Shown: positions 1 to 12,047 of the stretch, one piece after another
Layout of the letters: each line of letters opens with the position of its first letter
Numbering within the stretch: position 1 is the first letter of the stretch
NCBI GenBank assembly: GCA_037039685.1
Contig: JAWNGF010000005.1
Location: 2,418,001 to 2,482,000, forward strand
Reading direction: 5' to 3'
DNA length: 64,000 nt
Source of the DNA: Ceratobasidium sp. AG-K
Taxonomy: Eukaryota > Basidiomycota > Agaricomycetes > Cantharellales > Ceratobasidiaceae
Position numbers and translations under genes: made by a program
Notes under the pieces: generated by a model
Databases searched by the model: none
Told to the model about the DNA's origin: nothing
What the model saw: only the letters and a program-made list of their open reading frames with translations

Positions 1-520
1 ATGGCTATACCTGGATGGCTGCTCGAATACCTCCTGGCTGGACGGTTGAATGTGACTCAAGGGGCTGCTGCAGGGCAAAAAATGGGCTTTATGCTAGTTC
101 CATGGAAGGGAGGAAAGGAAGTGCTTCCTGAGTTGGTTGGCAGGTAGGTCGAATTATTTTTCTCGAGGCGTTCGTTGACTTATATGCGCATGTAGCCAAT
201 CGCGCTTGACCGCGAGTCGGTTCTTGAGAATATCCAAAGTCGTCCAATACGTGCACGATAAACTTCATATTATGTCACAAAACACGCCCGCTGCCGCTGG
301 GGATTCAGCAGAGGAACAAAGCTCACAACACAACACTACAACGCTCTCCAGCGACAAGGAGCAGGGTTCTCAACCCCTCTCAACTTCGAGCGCCAACGAA
401 TACGAAATACTGTGTAACGAGCAGCTGCTACATACTGGCATGACGCTCGCTGCTGTAAGGCAATATGTCTGGCGCAACTCCGGCGAGCTGGTCATGCATT
501 ACCGCACCAGGGAGAAGTAG
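1..520 (+). CDS. WDR48: WDR48 (UAF1)-like WD-repeat protein, C-terminal end only
   Basis: This is the 3' end of a gene whose WD40 propeller lies outside the window. The frame is open from base 1 to an intron at 144-195 (GTAGGT..TAG) and continues to a stop at 518-520. The joined protein holds the C-terminal domain of WDR48 proteins (formerly DUF3337). It starts with a helix reading LTASRFLRISKVVQYV, then has an acidic, Ser/Thr/Gln-rich linker, and ends in a ubiquitin-like segment: YEILCNEQLL, MTLAAVRQYVW and ELVMHYR just before the stop. In animals and fission yeast these proteins bind and activate USP1/USP12/USP46-class deubiquitinases, and the C-terminal domain helps to dock partners. The ATG at position 1 is probably internal. 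The assignment rests on recognised C-terminal motifs; the propeller cannot be checked here. Confidence 0.8.
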
Positions 521-944
521 GGTTCAACCAAGTATTTATGTATATTGTGTTGGGCAACAGAAACTATATCCTGGAATTCAATGTAAGCGCGTGTAGATAT
601 TTGGGAACTGTGAAGCATGTCGTTTCCCAATGCAAGGATGTTGCCAAGAATTACATCCGGAAGCTGGTTGATCCGTTCTGTAATGCTCGTTTGCTGGCCC
701 CCTCCAGCTGCCGCACGGAATAAACTCATCGTTCCACAGCGGACTAGGATGAGACACCGAATTTTTCGTCCGTGAGAACTTTGGGATTGCCACGGTTCCC
801 TCCCCAAGTTCCACCATGATGCTGAGTGGAAGTATAAGACCAAACTGGAGCGCCAGGATCCCGCTTGGGTTCGTCGTCACGTGACCCCGTGAAGCTCCTT
901 TGTCACCCACCACATACGAGACTGAGGAGTTTGGAGTCTTCAAC
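521..944. other. intergenic, WDR48 3' side to RNase P gene
   Basis: No open frame here has recognisable protein features. It holds the 3' UTR of the upstream gene and the presumed promoter of the p30 gene. A clear TATA box was not found. Confidence 0.5.
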
Positions 945-2172
945 ATGTTTATTGACTTGAATGTCCCCTTTTCTCCCTCTGGATTCGAAAATAACACACA
1001 AAATAGTGGGAAACAAAAGCAAAAGCAAAAAGCAAAAGCTGCATCCGCTAACCAAGAGGTTTCCAACACACCAAGTTTAGCCGCAGCTGATTTGGAGTCT
1101 ATTACCGCTCGTTTGGACACAATGGCTCACCGTAAGTCGGACCATACATTAAGAATGTCTGAATATACCAATTCATTGTCTAGCAAAGTCGGATACTCCA
1201 TCGTGGCATTGAATTACACACTGCACGGAAAAATTGACCCAGCAAGTCATGTAAATCCTTTGCTCGCCGTGCCTTCTCGAAAGGACCTCCTGATACTTCG
1301 ACGACTTACTATCGTTCTGGATGAGGCTTGCGAAAAAGGATTCGGTTTATCAACTCAGTACGCGACCCAATTTGCTTCCTACGATATCATTGCTCTACAG
1401 CCGACTAACGCCAATACCTTGTCCATGGCGTGCTTGACACATAGTCAACCATCGCCTACAACCGCCCATATCATTTCTATCGACGCTGCTTCTGCCAGTC
1501 CACAGCTTCCGTTTCGAATGAAACTTTCTACAATCAGGACGGCGATCCGGAACGGCGTAGTATTTGAATTATCTTACGCTGGTGCTCTGGCTTCGGACGA
1601 TTCTACCCGAAGAAACTGGTGGTCGGGTGCGCGAGAAATCGTGAGGGCTACCAAAGGGAAAGGGCTCTGTTATCTGGGGGCGCTCAAACATTGGAGAACT
1701 TGCGTGCACCGCTAGATGCGATCAACCTGTAAGCAATTTTTGAGCGAATACTTAAAAAAAAAAAAAGCGTATGAACAAATTACCATTCAGGGCTACCGTT
1801 CTAGGTCTCGATCAGAACACGGCGAGAAATGCGATGAGCGCCGATGCCAAGTCATTGATAACTCGTGCAAGTGCGTGACAATAGACTCATTTTTCATCAG
1901 CCGCGCTGATACTGGACGACCCGGCAGGCACACGGCAAACGTATCGCGCCATTTTGTCGGCTCCTACTCTTATTGAAGCCACCCTCAAATCCAGCCCTCG
2001 TTGAGGTCAACTCCACCTCTAGCTCCAGTCGGCTTGCTCCCGCCACCTCATCAAACGAATTCGTGAGGCCGAAGATTCGACCCCCAGCAATATGCAAACA
2101 GAAGAGGCCCCCCAACAGCAACGACCACCCAAACGCCCCAAAGGCCGTGGCGTAAGCGTTACGAATGCATGA
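945..2172 (+). CDS. RPP1: RNase P/MRP protein subunit p30 (Rpp1/RPP30 family)
   Basis: This is a protein subunit of nuclear RNase P and RNase MRP, which process tRNA and rRNA precursors. The start at 945 is chosen because the protein then opens MFIDLNVPF, the family's usual first beta strand, rather than at the upstream in-frame ATG at 900. Further TIM-barrel-like landmarks are KVGYSIVALNY, ILRRLTIVLDEAC, YDIIALQPTN, HIISIDAAS and FELSYAGAL. After GKG near 1660 the conserved continuation SGGAQ..LRAPLDAINL is in the next frame, so one base appears to be missing at about 1664-1668. A C-terminal exon follows an intron at about 1731-1790. A basic end (RPPKRPKGRG) stops at 2172; the junctions between 1890 and 2050 are uncertain. 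Length and motif order fit the family. The frameshift is more likely a sequencing indel than decay. Confidence 0.8.
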
Positions 2173-4033
2173 GTGTCGTCCAAAAAGTATCTGCTCTATG
2201 CGCTGCCAGTGTCGTGTCCGTGCTCGTTAATTGCATCCTCCAAACCGCTTAGATGAATAAAATAGGCTTCGGAATAACCTCACTCGTCCCGGAGCTGAGT
2301 TTGTCCGGGAACTATACTGAATTTTATTGCAAGACTAAACTTATGTTTGTGACACTATATCCTTCCTGATGATCTCTAGAGACACAGCAAGAGTGTTGTA
2401 ATCCATCGTCAAATGGGAAATAAAAACCAATTTCAATTAAACAAACCAATTTTGACACAAGCTTCATTTTCTTCAATCGCCTCGCAGTAGCCAGAATATC
2501 AAGTCAAACGCCAGATCACCTCCGCATACTAACAACCGTGGTTACGGTAAAAGTCCATCTGTCCTCACAGTGCAATAAATGCTCCACAATATCCGCACAC
2601 AGCGGACTTGTAATTGATTCTTCTTGACGAGCTCCGACCTGAAGAACTCCCTCCCTGCACCGTGACCATTTCCAGAGTCTAAAGAGATGATAGGCGGACG
2701 CGTATAAAGTCATGAATATTGACTCTTGTAGTTTACATATGCTTGTTTCTACTTGGTGCAAGAAGCCTTTGTTTTCCCTTCATGGCATCTTGTCACCAAA
2801 GCGAAGGCATCATACGTCCAGATTTATACCCTGGGATTTTTTACACGTTAGCTAATAAGGTATATAACAGAATCCTACTAGAAAAAGTTGCGCAATCGGC
2901 CAATGTAGCGATGCTGGCGTGTGAGCGGTGCACGCTGACAGGCGCATCTCTCCGAAATGAAATTTACACAAATGACCCCATTAATATTGGCGAGACCCAG
3001 CAGAGCAACCGGATGTATAAGAGCAATACAATAATCTTGAACATGCATTTGGAGAATGTATTTGCCCCACGTAACTTAAAATTAAGCGAGAGTGGGCGAG
3101 TCGCAATGGTTTCAGTTTGATGCCGCTCCGGGTGACGATCGCCCTCCTCCCGTAAGTACGCAGTGCAAGGATCGTCTGCGGCCTTCAACACATCATCCTC
3201 CGCATATAGCGTGCGGTTGCTCCCGATGAGAAATAGGGCGCGGATGCAGAGGCTTTGCTAAGTATATAAACACTGAGGCGAGGGCATTCAGCCGCCAGAA
3301 TCACTCCCTTCCCCCCCTCCCTCATCATGTATGCCAATGTGGTTCATGTATCAAGCTAAGTCGAGACCTTGTCTCTGATATGATTGGGAGTAGGTTGTGA
3401 CCAAAGGTGTGCGATCTGTTGAAGCATGAACAACTCGTAGCTGCAGCCGGTTTGGTCACCCGGCCGGAGGCATGAAACCGAGTGTACCTAGGCAGGCCCG
3501 TTCGAATGGCAATGTGACCAAATATTTATCCTCGGATGCGGCTTATATTGTCCTGTTTTCAGCTCCATCAAGTCCGGGATTCATCACGGTGGCTTTGAAT
3601 CGTAGTTATTAATGGCGTACGATTTGACCCGTTGGCCCCTGTTCTCCTCTCTCTGCGTACACCGTCTATGCGCAATACCGACTAACTACACTGCTCGCTA
3701 TAGTAGTTGTATCGATGCCGGAATTTCGCATATGTCGAGTGTACGTAGGGACAGGGTCCATGCAGCCATTAACCTCAATGTATTCGTGCTAGTTGAGCTG
3801 CTACTTGACCACTTTGAACGCTGAACTAGTCGCCCCATCGGTCATCGCGATCAAGAAATCAGGTCTTATAATCGCGCAATATTAAACGACCCAAAATAAT
3901 TAGTAGAGTGAATTGAAAAAAAAAAGCTCTGGAGCAAAGCCACATTTAGGTAAAAGTACAGAATGAAGACCGAGGTCCCAGCCGCGGCGTACAACAAATG
4001 CCCTTGCCACTACGCATGGAGACGTTAAAAGGC
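2173..4033. other. gene-poor stretch without supported genes
   Basis: Short open frames occur (for example 2719-3120 +), but none has a recognisable domain, a credible intron pattern or homology within the window. At 3262-3269 there is a TATATAAA-like box followed by a pyrimidine-rich stretch and an ATG at 3327. That frame stops after ten codons, so this is at most the promoter of a decayed gene. The 3' end of the TmpA-like gene borders the right side. Confidence 0.5.
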
Positions 4034-6261
4034 TCAGAAATCCCAAAGAGTACCTGAAATTATTGATAAAGTAACATTGTAACTAAGTAAGAAGCCATCA
4101 CATGGGCAAGAGGTCACTTACCAAAGGCTGGGATCCCGGCCTTTCTACATCCGGCCATCATCTCAAGATTGCCACTATAGTTCGAGGTAATCATTACGAC
4201 TAAAAGCCATTTAGTATAATGGAGGAAGCACAGTGTCCTGGTGGACTCACCTTCTGCGCCCCAGCTCCGTACGTCTCTTCAATGAGCTTCACTGTATTGG
4301 GCCGGCCTATCTGCTTCGAGTCCCAGAGAATGCGGCGCTCAGGGGGAATACCGTTTTCAATGAGTCCCGAGATCGTTTTGCCAAAGGTTTTTTCTTGATC
4401 CGAGCCTAATGGATCGCTAAGCCAATATTTTCTCATCAATGTATTGCGCGGCTCACCGATCCAAATCAAAAACCATCCATCATTTTGAAGGCAGGTAGAA
4501 AGGGCCGCTCCAATTCCTGTACCGGTGCAGACCCTAATACCGCGTCGGTATAGGCTAGACGTATGCCCGACCGCAGCGAACTGAGGACCAATGGATTAAA
4601 CACGGTTAGCAGGGTGGCAAGAAATTTCGGATGGTACCAACCTTGAGCTCACGGGTCCACAAGTATTTAGGAGGATCTTCGACCAATCCACGAGTAAAGT
4701 CGCCTTGAACACCACATACCATGTAGTGGTACGGTGAATGGGTGCCTTCCGAGATAATGCCGAACGCATGGTATTCCAAGATGCTGCTCCGGCTGATCCG
4801 GCCCAACAGCCCTTGTTGCATGCCTCGGTCAAACCGCAAGATGGCAACTTTAGGCGACGGCTATAAAAGGCAATGTGTGTCAACCATTTGACCGATAAAG
4901 CAGCGTAAACCGGACACTGACAATCTCCACGTGTACGGGCACGCGACGCGTGAAGGTCCAAGGCAGAACAATGCTATTTGCTGCGATTAGTTTTCCGCGG
5001 GTTTTATGCGACAGTTTGCTCACAATATCGTCATCCCAAGCGCGAACCAAAACTCTTGTGTGCTAATCATATAATAACCTGTGGCAGTCCATTCGCCAGA
5101 TCGGGGATCAAAGCCGTTGCCGAGAATAACAAATATCCAAGTTGCTACTAGGCCAAGCCACCCGACAAAGCGGTGATGGCGTTCAAAGACACTGTAAGAT
5201 ATTAGCATTCAACAAGCTAAATAGTAGGGTGAGACGCGTACTTATGATGCTGGTTTCGGATCCAAGGGAGCGCGCTGATGACGCTTATCGTGACAGCGAG
5301 ACTCGTTACAATTCCCATTGCGATCACAGACTTTTGGTTTGCGGATGCATGACGACAAAGCTCGATGACCTTGTATAGGAGCCACGCCAGGCCTGAAATC
5401 GCACAACCAGAGTGGATCCCCCCAATGTGTTGCAGAGCGGATGTGATCCCCAATCGGATACAGAGTGGGGGCCACTAAGGACCATAATGAGCCAACATAT
5501 CCAAAGGATCAAAGGATCGACCATACCTTGGCAAAACAGGTAGTGGCTACAAGGTAAAGGAATCGACCAAACAACTCGTTTCGTGTCAGAACGGCACACA
5601 GCAAGTTTCCGAGTACGAGTGCGCCGGAATGATTAACTGCATAGTCGAACCGACCGACAGCAGCCATGACGATCCCAATCCCGTTCAAGATTACTACTAT
5701 TGTGAAGAATTTGCTAGCAATCCTATGAGCACCGAAGCAACGTTAGTTCATTGTAGCTACGTACCGATAGGTATTAAAGAATAGGTTGAATCGAATCCAA
5801 CGGCTAATCTCAAGCGGCGGTTGCTTTGGCCTTGGCTTAGCAGCCTCAGGCTTGGAGGGTGTAGGCACAACCGAGCCTTCGATCGCTTTCTCATTCGGAG
5901 CCTTCTCGACAGGAGCCAGTGATACGGTCGGGGTGCTATCAGTGCCAGTCGTGGTTTGGTTGTAGTGTAGGGTCGGTAATTCATCAGAAGGTGAAGGCTT
6001 TTCGGACACAAATGCCGGGGGTGGACTCGTGGGCAAAGTTGGCGTAGAATCCTCAAGATTGAACGCAGAGATTTTGGCCTGCGAAACAAGAGTCGAAGAT
6101 ATGAAAGAACTCTCTGGCTGTATATTAGTTACACCCATGTCAGCCTGAGAAGTGGCAAAAGGACTCGCGCCAAACGTTGGGGACAGGGGGTCGGAGGATA
6201 CATAAGAGCCACGCTCGAGATCGGCAGGAGTCGATTCAGGAGGAAGTTTGTTGTCGGCCAT
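4034..6261 (-). CDS. TmpA-like integral membrane oxidoreductase (ferric-reductase/NRPS-like reductase related)
   Basis: The start at 6261 opens a long Pro/Ser/Thr-rich cytosolic N-terminus (about 165 residues). About ten exons joined through GT..AG introns then give several hydrophobic segments. These include FFTIVVILNGIGIVMAAVG (after 5722), a helix pair at about 5476-5243, and WLGLVATWIFVILGNGFDP (about 5190-5100). A soluble C-terminal half follows, with RFDRGMQQGLLGRISRSS, EYHAFGIISEG, VCGVQGDFTR, GIRVCTGTGIGAALSTC, WFLIWIG, ERRILWDSK, MITSNYSGN and GIPAFGTLWDF before the stop. This order matches fungal TmpA-type membrane flavoproteins, in which a ferric-reductase-like membrane part precedes a nucleotide-binding module. 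Aspergillus nidulans TmpA acts in conidiation signalling, but the substrate of basidiomycete members is unknown. All exons parse without frameshift. The family call is firm and the biochemical role is inferred. Confidence 0.8.
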
Positions 6262-9200
6262 AGCTTAGCACTATTAGAAGTGTTGAGCGGGTTAGACGAA
6301 GGGTGGGGAAAATGTGGCGGGGTCACATCGAAGCTGAGGAGGACCAACGCTCTCTTTTATCGTGCCTGAGCGTGCGTGCGTCTGATAAACCTAAAATAAG
6401 GCACATGCATGGCGGAAACATGCTCAAGAAACGATATCTACTCACAAATTCTTCACGAGAGCGTACCACACCGTACTGTGATGTCACTTGAACGCCTCGC
6501 CGTGATAGGCCCGAGAATCCCAAGCCGAATATCTGCCGTTTAAGTACCGGGAAGCATTCTATGTCAAGGTACGCCCATTTCTTTTTCGTGCATCAGGACC
6601 AAAAAGTAGATACCCCATCGATAAGCGTACGCGACCAACTCGACTCTAGCCTTTGCAGCGAGAGGGTTACACAAAGAGGTTGGGGGTTCGAAGAAACTTC
6701 GGGCCGGTGTTATACATTCGAATCCTGCACGTGAGTGTGTATGCTGTGCTTTGCACCATGTAAGGACACGAAGGTCCCGATTGCAGGACAAGTGGAGTTT
6801 GGCCAATTGGCTGTGTTTCCGATGGCCAACGGTATGACGCAACCCAATGCGACATTCGGGGCGCTCATGTGGTGTTAGCGGGGTAGCGAACTAGATTGTA
6901 CCACCGAACAAGGAATGGCGCCAGGGGAAAGACAAAAGTCGGTAGTCAGTCCATCAGTTCGCCAAGCAGCTATATTACTGTAACTAGCCAGTTGCACAAA
7001 GCTACGCTCAGTTCGAGACCCGGTCCAAATGATTCACCAGCACCACACGGCGACGGCAATGGGAGCATGTGAGTTGTGTGCATCCGATAAAAAACCGGGT
7101 CTTTGAACGAGAGCCGCCGACCTTCGCAAGATTCGCCTAAATTGAAAAGTCAAAAGTCTGGGAAGAACATCTAACTTTACCCCGAAAGAAGGCCGAAGAA
7201 TGTTTGAAAGAAAGATCTAGGGGATATTTTCTTGGCGAAAAGTTCGAACAGGCGTACAAGACTAGTCGAGGTGCAGAAAAACACGGGCCAACTGTAGCCG
7301 TGGTCATGGCTGCAAGCTCGCATCAAGTGATCACGTGAACCCGGGGGTGTCATCATGCTTTTGTCAGAGGTCACCACCTCCTCCGCTGGATATTCCATCA
7401 GGATTAATGCTCTTACCGAGGCAGCACAAGGCTTCTTTTTTACCTCTATGTTGTGAACTCTCAATTCCGTAGTGATGGCAGCGAGCATAGTCTGAGTGAT
7501 TTCAAAGATTCGGAGCATTTGCTCGACGAAGGTTGGCTATGCATTTACCAGATAATTTTCATACAGCGCCTGATGATCATGCTGTAGGGAGTGATTCCCT
7601 TGTTACGGGAATAAAACTGACTAAATAATAGCTCGCCCTTTCTCCTCCATCTTACACACGTTGCCAACGCCCTACCGGCGATGTATCGCTCCGGAAGCAC
7701 CGCTCAGAATCAGTGGAGTGAGATCACCTCAGCATAGATTTACACAAAGTCCGAGTATTTCCCAATCAACCTTGGATGATTTCTTAGTACAGCGCCGGGT
7801 CTGGATAGATACGGCGGTGTTCGTGCTTGGCCTACTGCAGATCATAGCCATCTAGGGTCGCTCTCACCCCCATTAAACAACCCCGGAGTCGTAAGAAATT
7901 ACGCACAGTACGTCATACCTGGTTTAGGTTCAGGCCTGTATTTTCACTTTAGACTGTATCCAGGAGTTTGGATCCCCCGATGAATCGATTGTGAAGCGCG
8001 CGATTAGGAAAAAAGTACGCACTTACGTCCTTGGTTGGGGAGTGGTCGGCGATCCAACCGGTAAGGCCCATGCCTATGTCTCAAACGTGAAATCTATGTT
8101 CTTCAATCGTTTGGTCGCATCGATGGTAAAAAAATCCAATGGAATACTATATCAACGTTTTCGCCGGGCAGGAACAAGAGCTTCTAGAGCACATTGCCGG
8201 TAAAATACATCCAAATTTTCGTAGATCTAGTCCATGTCTCGCCACTAGATAGGGTAGCAATTGGGGAACTCAGATTGCTATATCGATACTTATCAACGGT
8301 GTTTCAAAGCGAATGTTTGAGATCAAATGGTGTGGGCCTCCCAGAAGAAACAAAGTGGATTTGGTTCAGGGACGTCATGGGGAGCGAGTTATGTCAAAGA
8401 GCTCCGTAGAGCATGCAGGAAGTGCTCAAATGAATGAGCACAAACACTCCAAGACGCATATACTGAGTAGTTTCGACTCTCTAGCTTACAAAGAGAAAGG
8501 AACAGAAGGTGGTCCGCCAATATCCACATTTTTGCTGGTTACTAGAGTCCAATGGGTCTGAACGGCCAAGCTCCAGGGTTGAAACTCATTTCCTTGTTCC
8601 GGCCCAAACAGCTGCTTGAAGCCTTCGGGTTTGGCAGGTCCTGATACACACTTTACGCACAATGCTCACTCTCATTGCACGAGCAAACTTGGGCGGCTCA
8701 ATTCTCTCGCTCTGATAGCTGTTTGAAGTTGAAACTAAATAACGCATTTATGGCCACAGAAATTCGCCTTGCAACTAAAATGGCCCATTGGCGTGTGGAT
8801 CTCTGCTTCCTTCTGCCGGCTATTTCAAATGATTCAACTCTGCAATTGAAATGGAAGCTTAAGGCTGTATGTGTGCTGTTTCGTTTGCCTCTGAAAGTGA
8901 AGTCCGTGCTTAGCTACCTACGAAATAAGAACTTGGCGGCCCCTATGGCACTCTATAGCCACAGGTCAGCAGACCTTCGGTTACAACAGTAAAGGCAAGA
9001 TCTAACAAACTCAACGATGATCATTACAGCATGGACCCGTTCTCACTGTTCGGATCCACTTCACTGTCCTGCCTAATTAGACTTTCCTAGTGCATTCGAC
9101 CAAACACTCAGCGAGCCTCCCGGCACCAGCCGACCTAGTAAATTCGAGCCGTGTCTGGCCCCGCCTCGGATGTCGCTTGAAACCCGCCGGAAGCACCGGC

Positions 9201-9617
9201 ACTAGCCTGGTCCGAGGACAAAAATTTGCTTCTCCGCACGCTTAGGTTCGTCCCAGACTAAGTGAGGCCGTTATCAGATCTTGCAGATCTTATCTAGGTT
9301 TATCTAAGCGCCACTAATTGGCACGGTCATATCGGTGAACTTTCAGTCCGAACAGACTCGCCGAAATATGGTTAGACGCTACGACCATGCGGGCCTGCCG
9401 CTGTCGAGTTCGCTCTCCGCCAGGAATCGCACGACCTTTTCTGTAGGATTTCATGGTTTAAATTGTGCCCGATCTAGGCCGAAAGCATGATCAGGTACGG
9501 GCGATACTTTTATCTGATTAGTGAATGCCTCCACTCGTTTATCACAGCCGAATGCGGAGTAGCCCGAGTTCTTAAAGCGAGAAGAGGGGCAGCGTGTTAG
9601 CATTGAGCTCTCCCACC
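6262..9617. other. long intergenic stretch, no supported gene
   Basis: About 3.3 kb without a convincing coding region. Open frames such as 7177-7518 (-), 7661-7855 (+) and 8675-8992 (+) are short, show no domain signature and do not extend through plausible splice sites. The right end carries GATA-type motifs, listed separately, upstream of the siderophore transporter. Confidence 0.5.
9271..9305. promoter_or_regulatory. cluster of iron-type GATA motifs upstream of siderophore transporter
   Basis: TTATCAGAT at 9271-9279 is, on the minus strand, an exact ATCTGATAA, the extended site bound by fungal iron-responsive GATA repressors (Urbs1/SreA/Fep1 family; consensus ATCWGATAA). Two further AGATAA cores on the minus strand lie at 9290-9295 and 9300-9305. 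A near match, ATCTGATTA, is at 9512-9520. They sit about 100-350 bp before the ATG of a siderophore-type MFS gene, which suggests repression when iron is plentiful. Function is inferred from the motif and its location only. Confidence 0.55.
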
Positions 9618-11952
9618 ATGGCTTCGAGTGACGAAAAGCATGACTTGCGCCGGGACCAGTGGTCACACGACCAAGAGCGAGCCATTAAGCCTGTGGGTGT
9701 CCGCAAGGCTGAAGCTGCCCAAAAGGTCATTACCGGAAAGCACAAGATATGCCTCTTTATCAGGTATGCATTGTTTTTTTTCCGCCGCATTGGATGACGT
9801 GTTGATACGATTCATTTGACAGTATTGGTCTAGCCGCGTACATGTACTCGCTCGACGGTACGACGACCTGGACGTACCTCGCATTTGCTGGCTCATCTTT
9901 TGGCGACCACTCGCTCATTGCCACGGTCCAAGTGGCCCAAGCCATCATCGGTATGTCAAATTGGCATCAACTTGGCACACCTAATCATGACCCGGGGATT
10001 CCATCATCAGTCGCTTGCGGGAAGCCATTTATCGCCAAAGCAGCCGATGCACTCTCCCGTCCAATCGCTTACGCACTAGTTGGTAAGCGTTTCAACGCCT
10101 GCACAAATAACCATTGACGGAAACCGCATGATCAGTCCTATTCTATGTTCTCGGGTATATTATCATTGCCTCTGCTAACGGCATCGCGACCGTCGCCGGA
10201 GGGATTGTTATCTATGCGGTCGGATACACGTGAGTACATCACAAGACAACCCTGGCCGTACTCACCAGGCGTCATTATAGCGGGCTTCAACTCCTTCTAC
10301 AGATCATCATTGCCGATATTACCACTCTCAAATGGCGTGGTCTGTCGTCTGGTCTCGTGTCGGCACCGTTCATCATCAATGCGTTTGCTGGGTCCGAGGT
10401 ATCTGCCAGTGTGATGAGTCCGGGTGGACCAGGGTGGAGATGGGGATGTGAGTACTCCTCATTCTGCACCTATCAGTCTTCTAATTGATCCTCAAATTTC
10501 AGACGGAATGTTTGCCATCCTCGTCCCGGTGACGATTATCCCGCTCATCGTCACCCTCGGCTGGGCGCAGCACAAGGCCACAAAGCAAGGACTCGTCGAG
10601 CCCGGGTCCAAGACCCCGCAGACGGGCGGCCAAAAGGTCATCTCGGTCTTTCACGAAGTCGACATTCCAGGGTTGCTTATCCTTGCCGGCGGAGTTTCGT
10701 GTGTGTTGTTGCCTTTGACCTTGGCCGCCAAGGCCAAGGGTGGGTGGAGCAATCGTAAGTTCATCACCTCGGTATATGCGTCCCCGATTTAATTAATGGA
10801 AATGATAGCCTCGATGATCGCCATGCTTACTGTTGGCCCTATTCTCCTCATTGCGTTTGGCATTTATGAGTGGAAATTCGCTCCCCAGCCCATCGTTCCC
10901 ATGCGCTTCCTCAAGAACAAGGCCATCGTTGGTGCCGCCCTTATCGGGTTCTTCGATTTCGTCTCGTTCTACTTGACGTTTTCGTACCTGTGGTCGTTTG
11001 TATTTGTTGTTCAAGGATGGTGAGTTGCCCCCTGTCCCTCTATCAGTACGGGCTAAACGAGTTGGTAGGGAACTGCGCTACACCAACTACTTTACCTCGA
11101 CCCAAACTGTCGCACTCACCGTCTTTGGAATCATTGCCGGAGCGCTCATGCGCGCGACACATCGGTACAAGTGGATGCTCGTCGCCGGTCTCGCCATCCG
11201 CCTATTCGGAGTCGGGCTAATGATCCACTCGAGGGGTGCCCAGGGTAATACTGGTGAACTCGTCATGACCCAAGTGAGTACCCTGTTCGAAAGGGTACGG
11301 GTTGGAGTTGACGGTCTCGTAGATTATTCAAGGGTTTGGAGGAGGGTTTGCGGCTGTTGCGTCTCAAGTCGGAGCTCAGGCCTCGGTACCGCACGCTGAA
11401 GTCGCGATTGTGACTGCCATGGTATTACTCGTGACTGAAATTGGAGGTGCTATTGGGACGGCTATTGCTGGGGGAATCTGGACGTAAGTCGCAAACAGAT
11501 GTAGTGTCACGCAAGCTTACGTTTTTGGCAGGAACACTATGCCCAAGCAACTCGAGATTCACCTTCCGGGTGTAAATGCGACGACTCGTGAGACGTTGTT
11601 CGGAAGTATTACCGTCATTGCGACCTATCCCCCTGGAGACCCAATTCGGGAGGGTGTTATCCAAGGTGAGCGTCTGGGTATTTTCAGATATGGGCGCTTG
11701 CTAATATCTGATAATAGCATACGACGAGACGATGAAAGTCATGCTAATCGCCGCTACAGTCATCGGTGAGTCCACTACTCGGCCCTGAAGCCGAAAAAAA
11801 CTAACCAAAATCCAGCCATCATCCCCCTTACCCTCGCCCTCTTTATGCCCAACTACTACCTCGGCGACACCCAAAACGCCGTCGAGGGCACGACCTTGGC
11901 AGGAGAGGTCGTCGCCGACGATCCCAACCTTGTCGAAAGAGCAAAGAACTAG
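9618..11952 (+). CDS. siderophore-iron MFS transporter (Sit1/Mir/ARN family)
   Basis: This is a proton-coupled importer of ferric siderophores in the plasma or vesicle membrane, with the family's usual 14 membrane segments. About eleven exons join cleanly. A charged N-terminus (MASSDEKHDLRR) precedes TM1. Diagnostic stretches are YMYSLDGTTTWTYLAFA, VACGKPFIAKAADALSRP, IIADITTLKWRGL, FIINAFAGSEVSAS and VPMRFLKNKAIVGAALIGF. QGFGGGFAAVASQVGAQA, HAEVAIVTAMVLLVTEIGGAIGTAIAG and, near the end, PLTLALFMPNYYLGDTQNAV follow. The start at 9618 has CACC before the ATG and begins the exon leading into TM1. Motif order and the stop at 11950-11952 fit a full-length, intact gene. GATA sites upstream suggest iron regulation. 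The exact siderophore cannot be read from the sequence. Confidence 0.9.
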
Positions 11953-12047
11953 GCCGTCTGATTTAATCCTTATTTTGAATTTCTTGGCGCCCCCAATTGT
12001 ATAATTTCTTAAACATCAATGTTCCATTAAAGAGCGAGATACATAGT

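Noticed and set aside
2719..3120. 133-codon plus-strand open frame
   Set aside because: Composition and codon use do not look coding and no domain is visible.
3262..3360. TATA box, pyrimidine-rich stretch and ATG resembling a gene start
   Set aside because: The frame ends after ten codons and no splice extension gives a credible protein.
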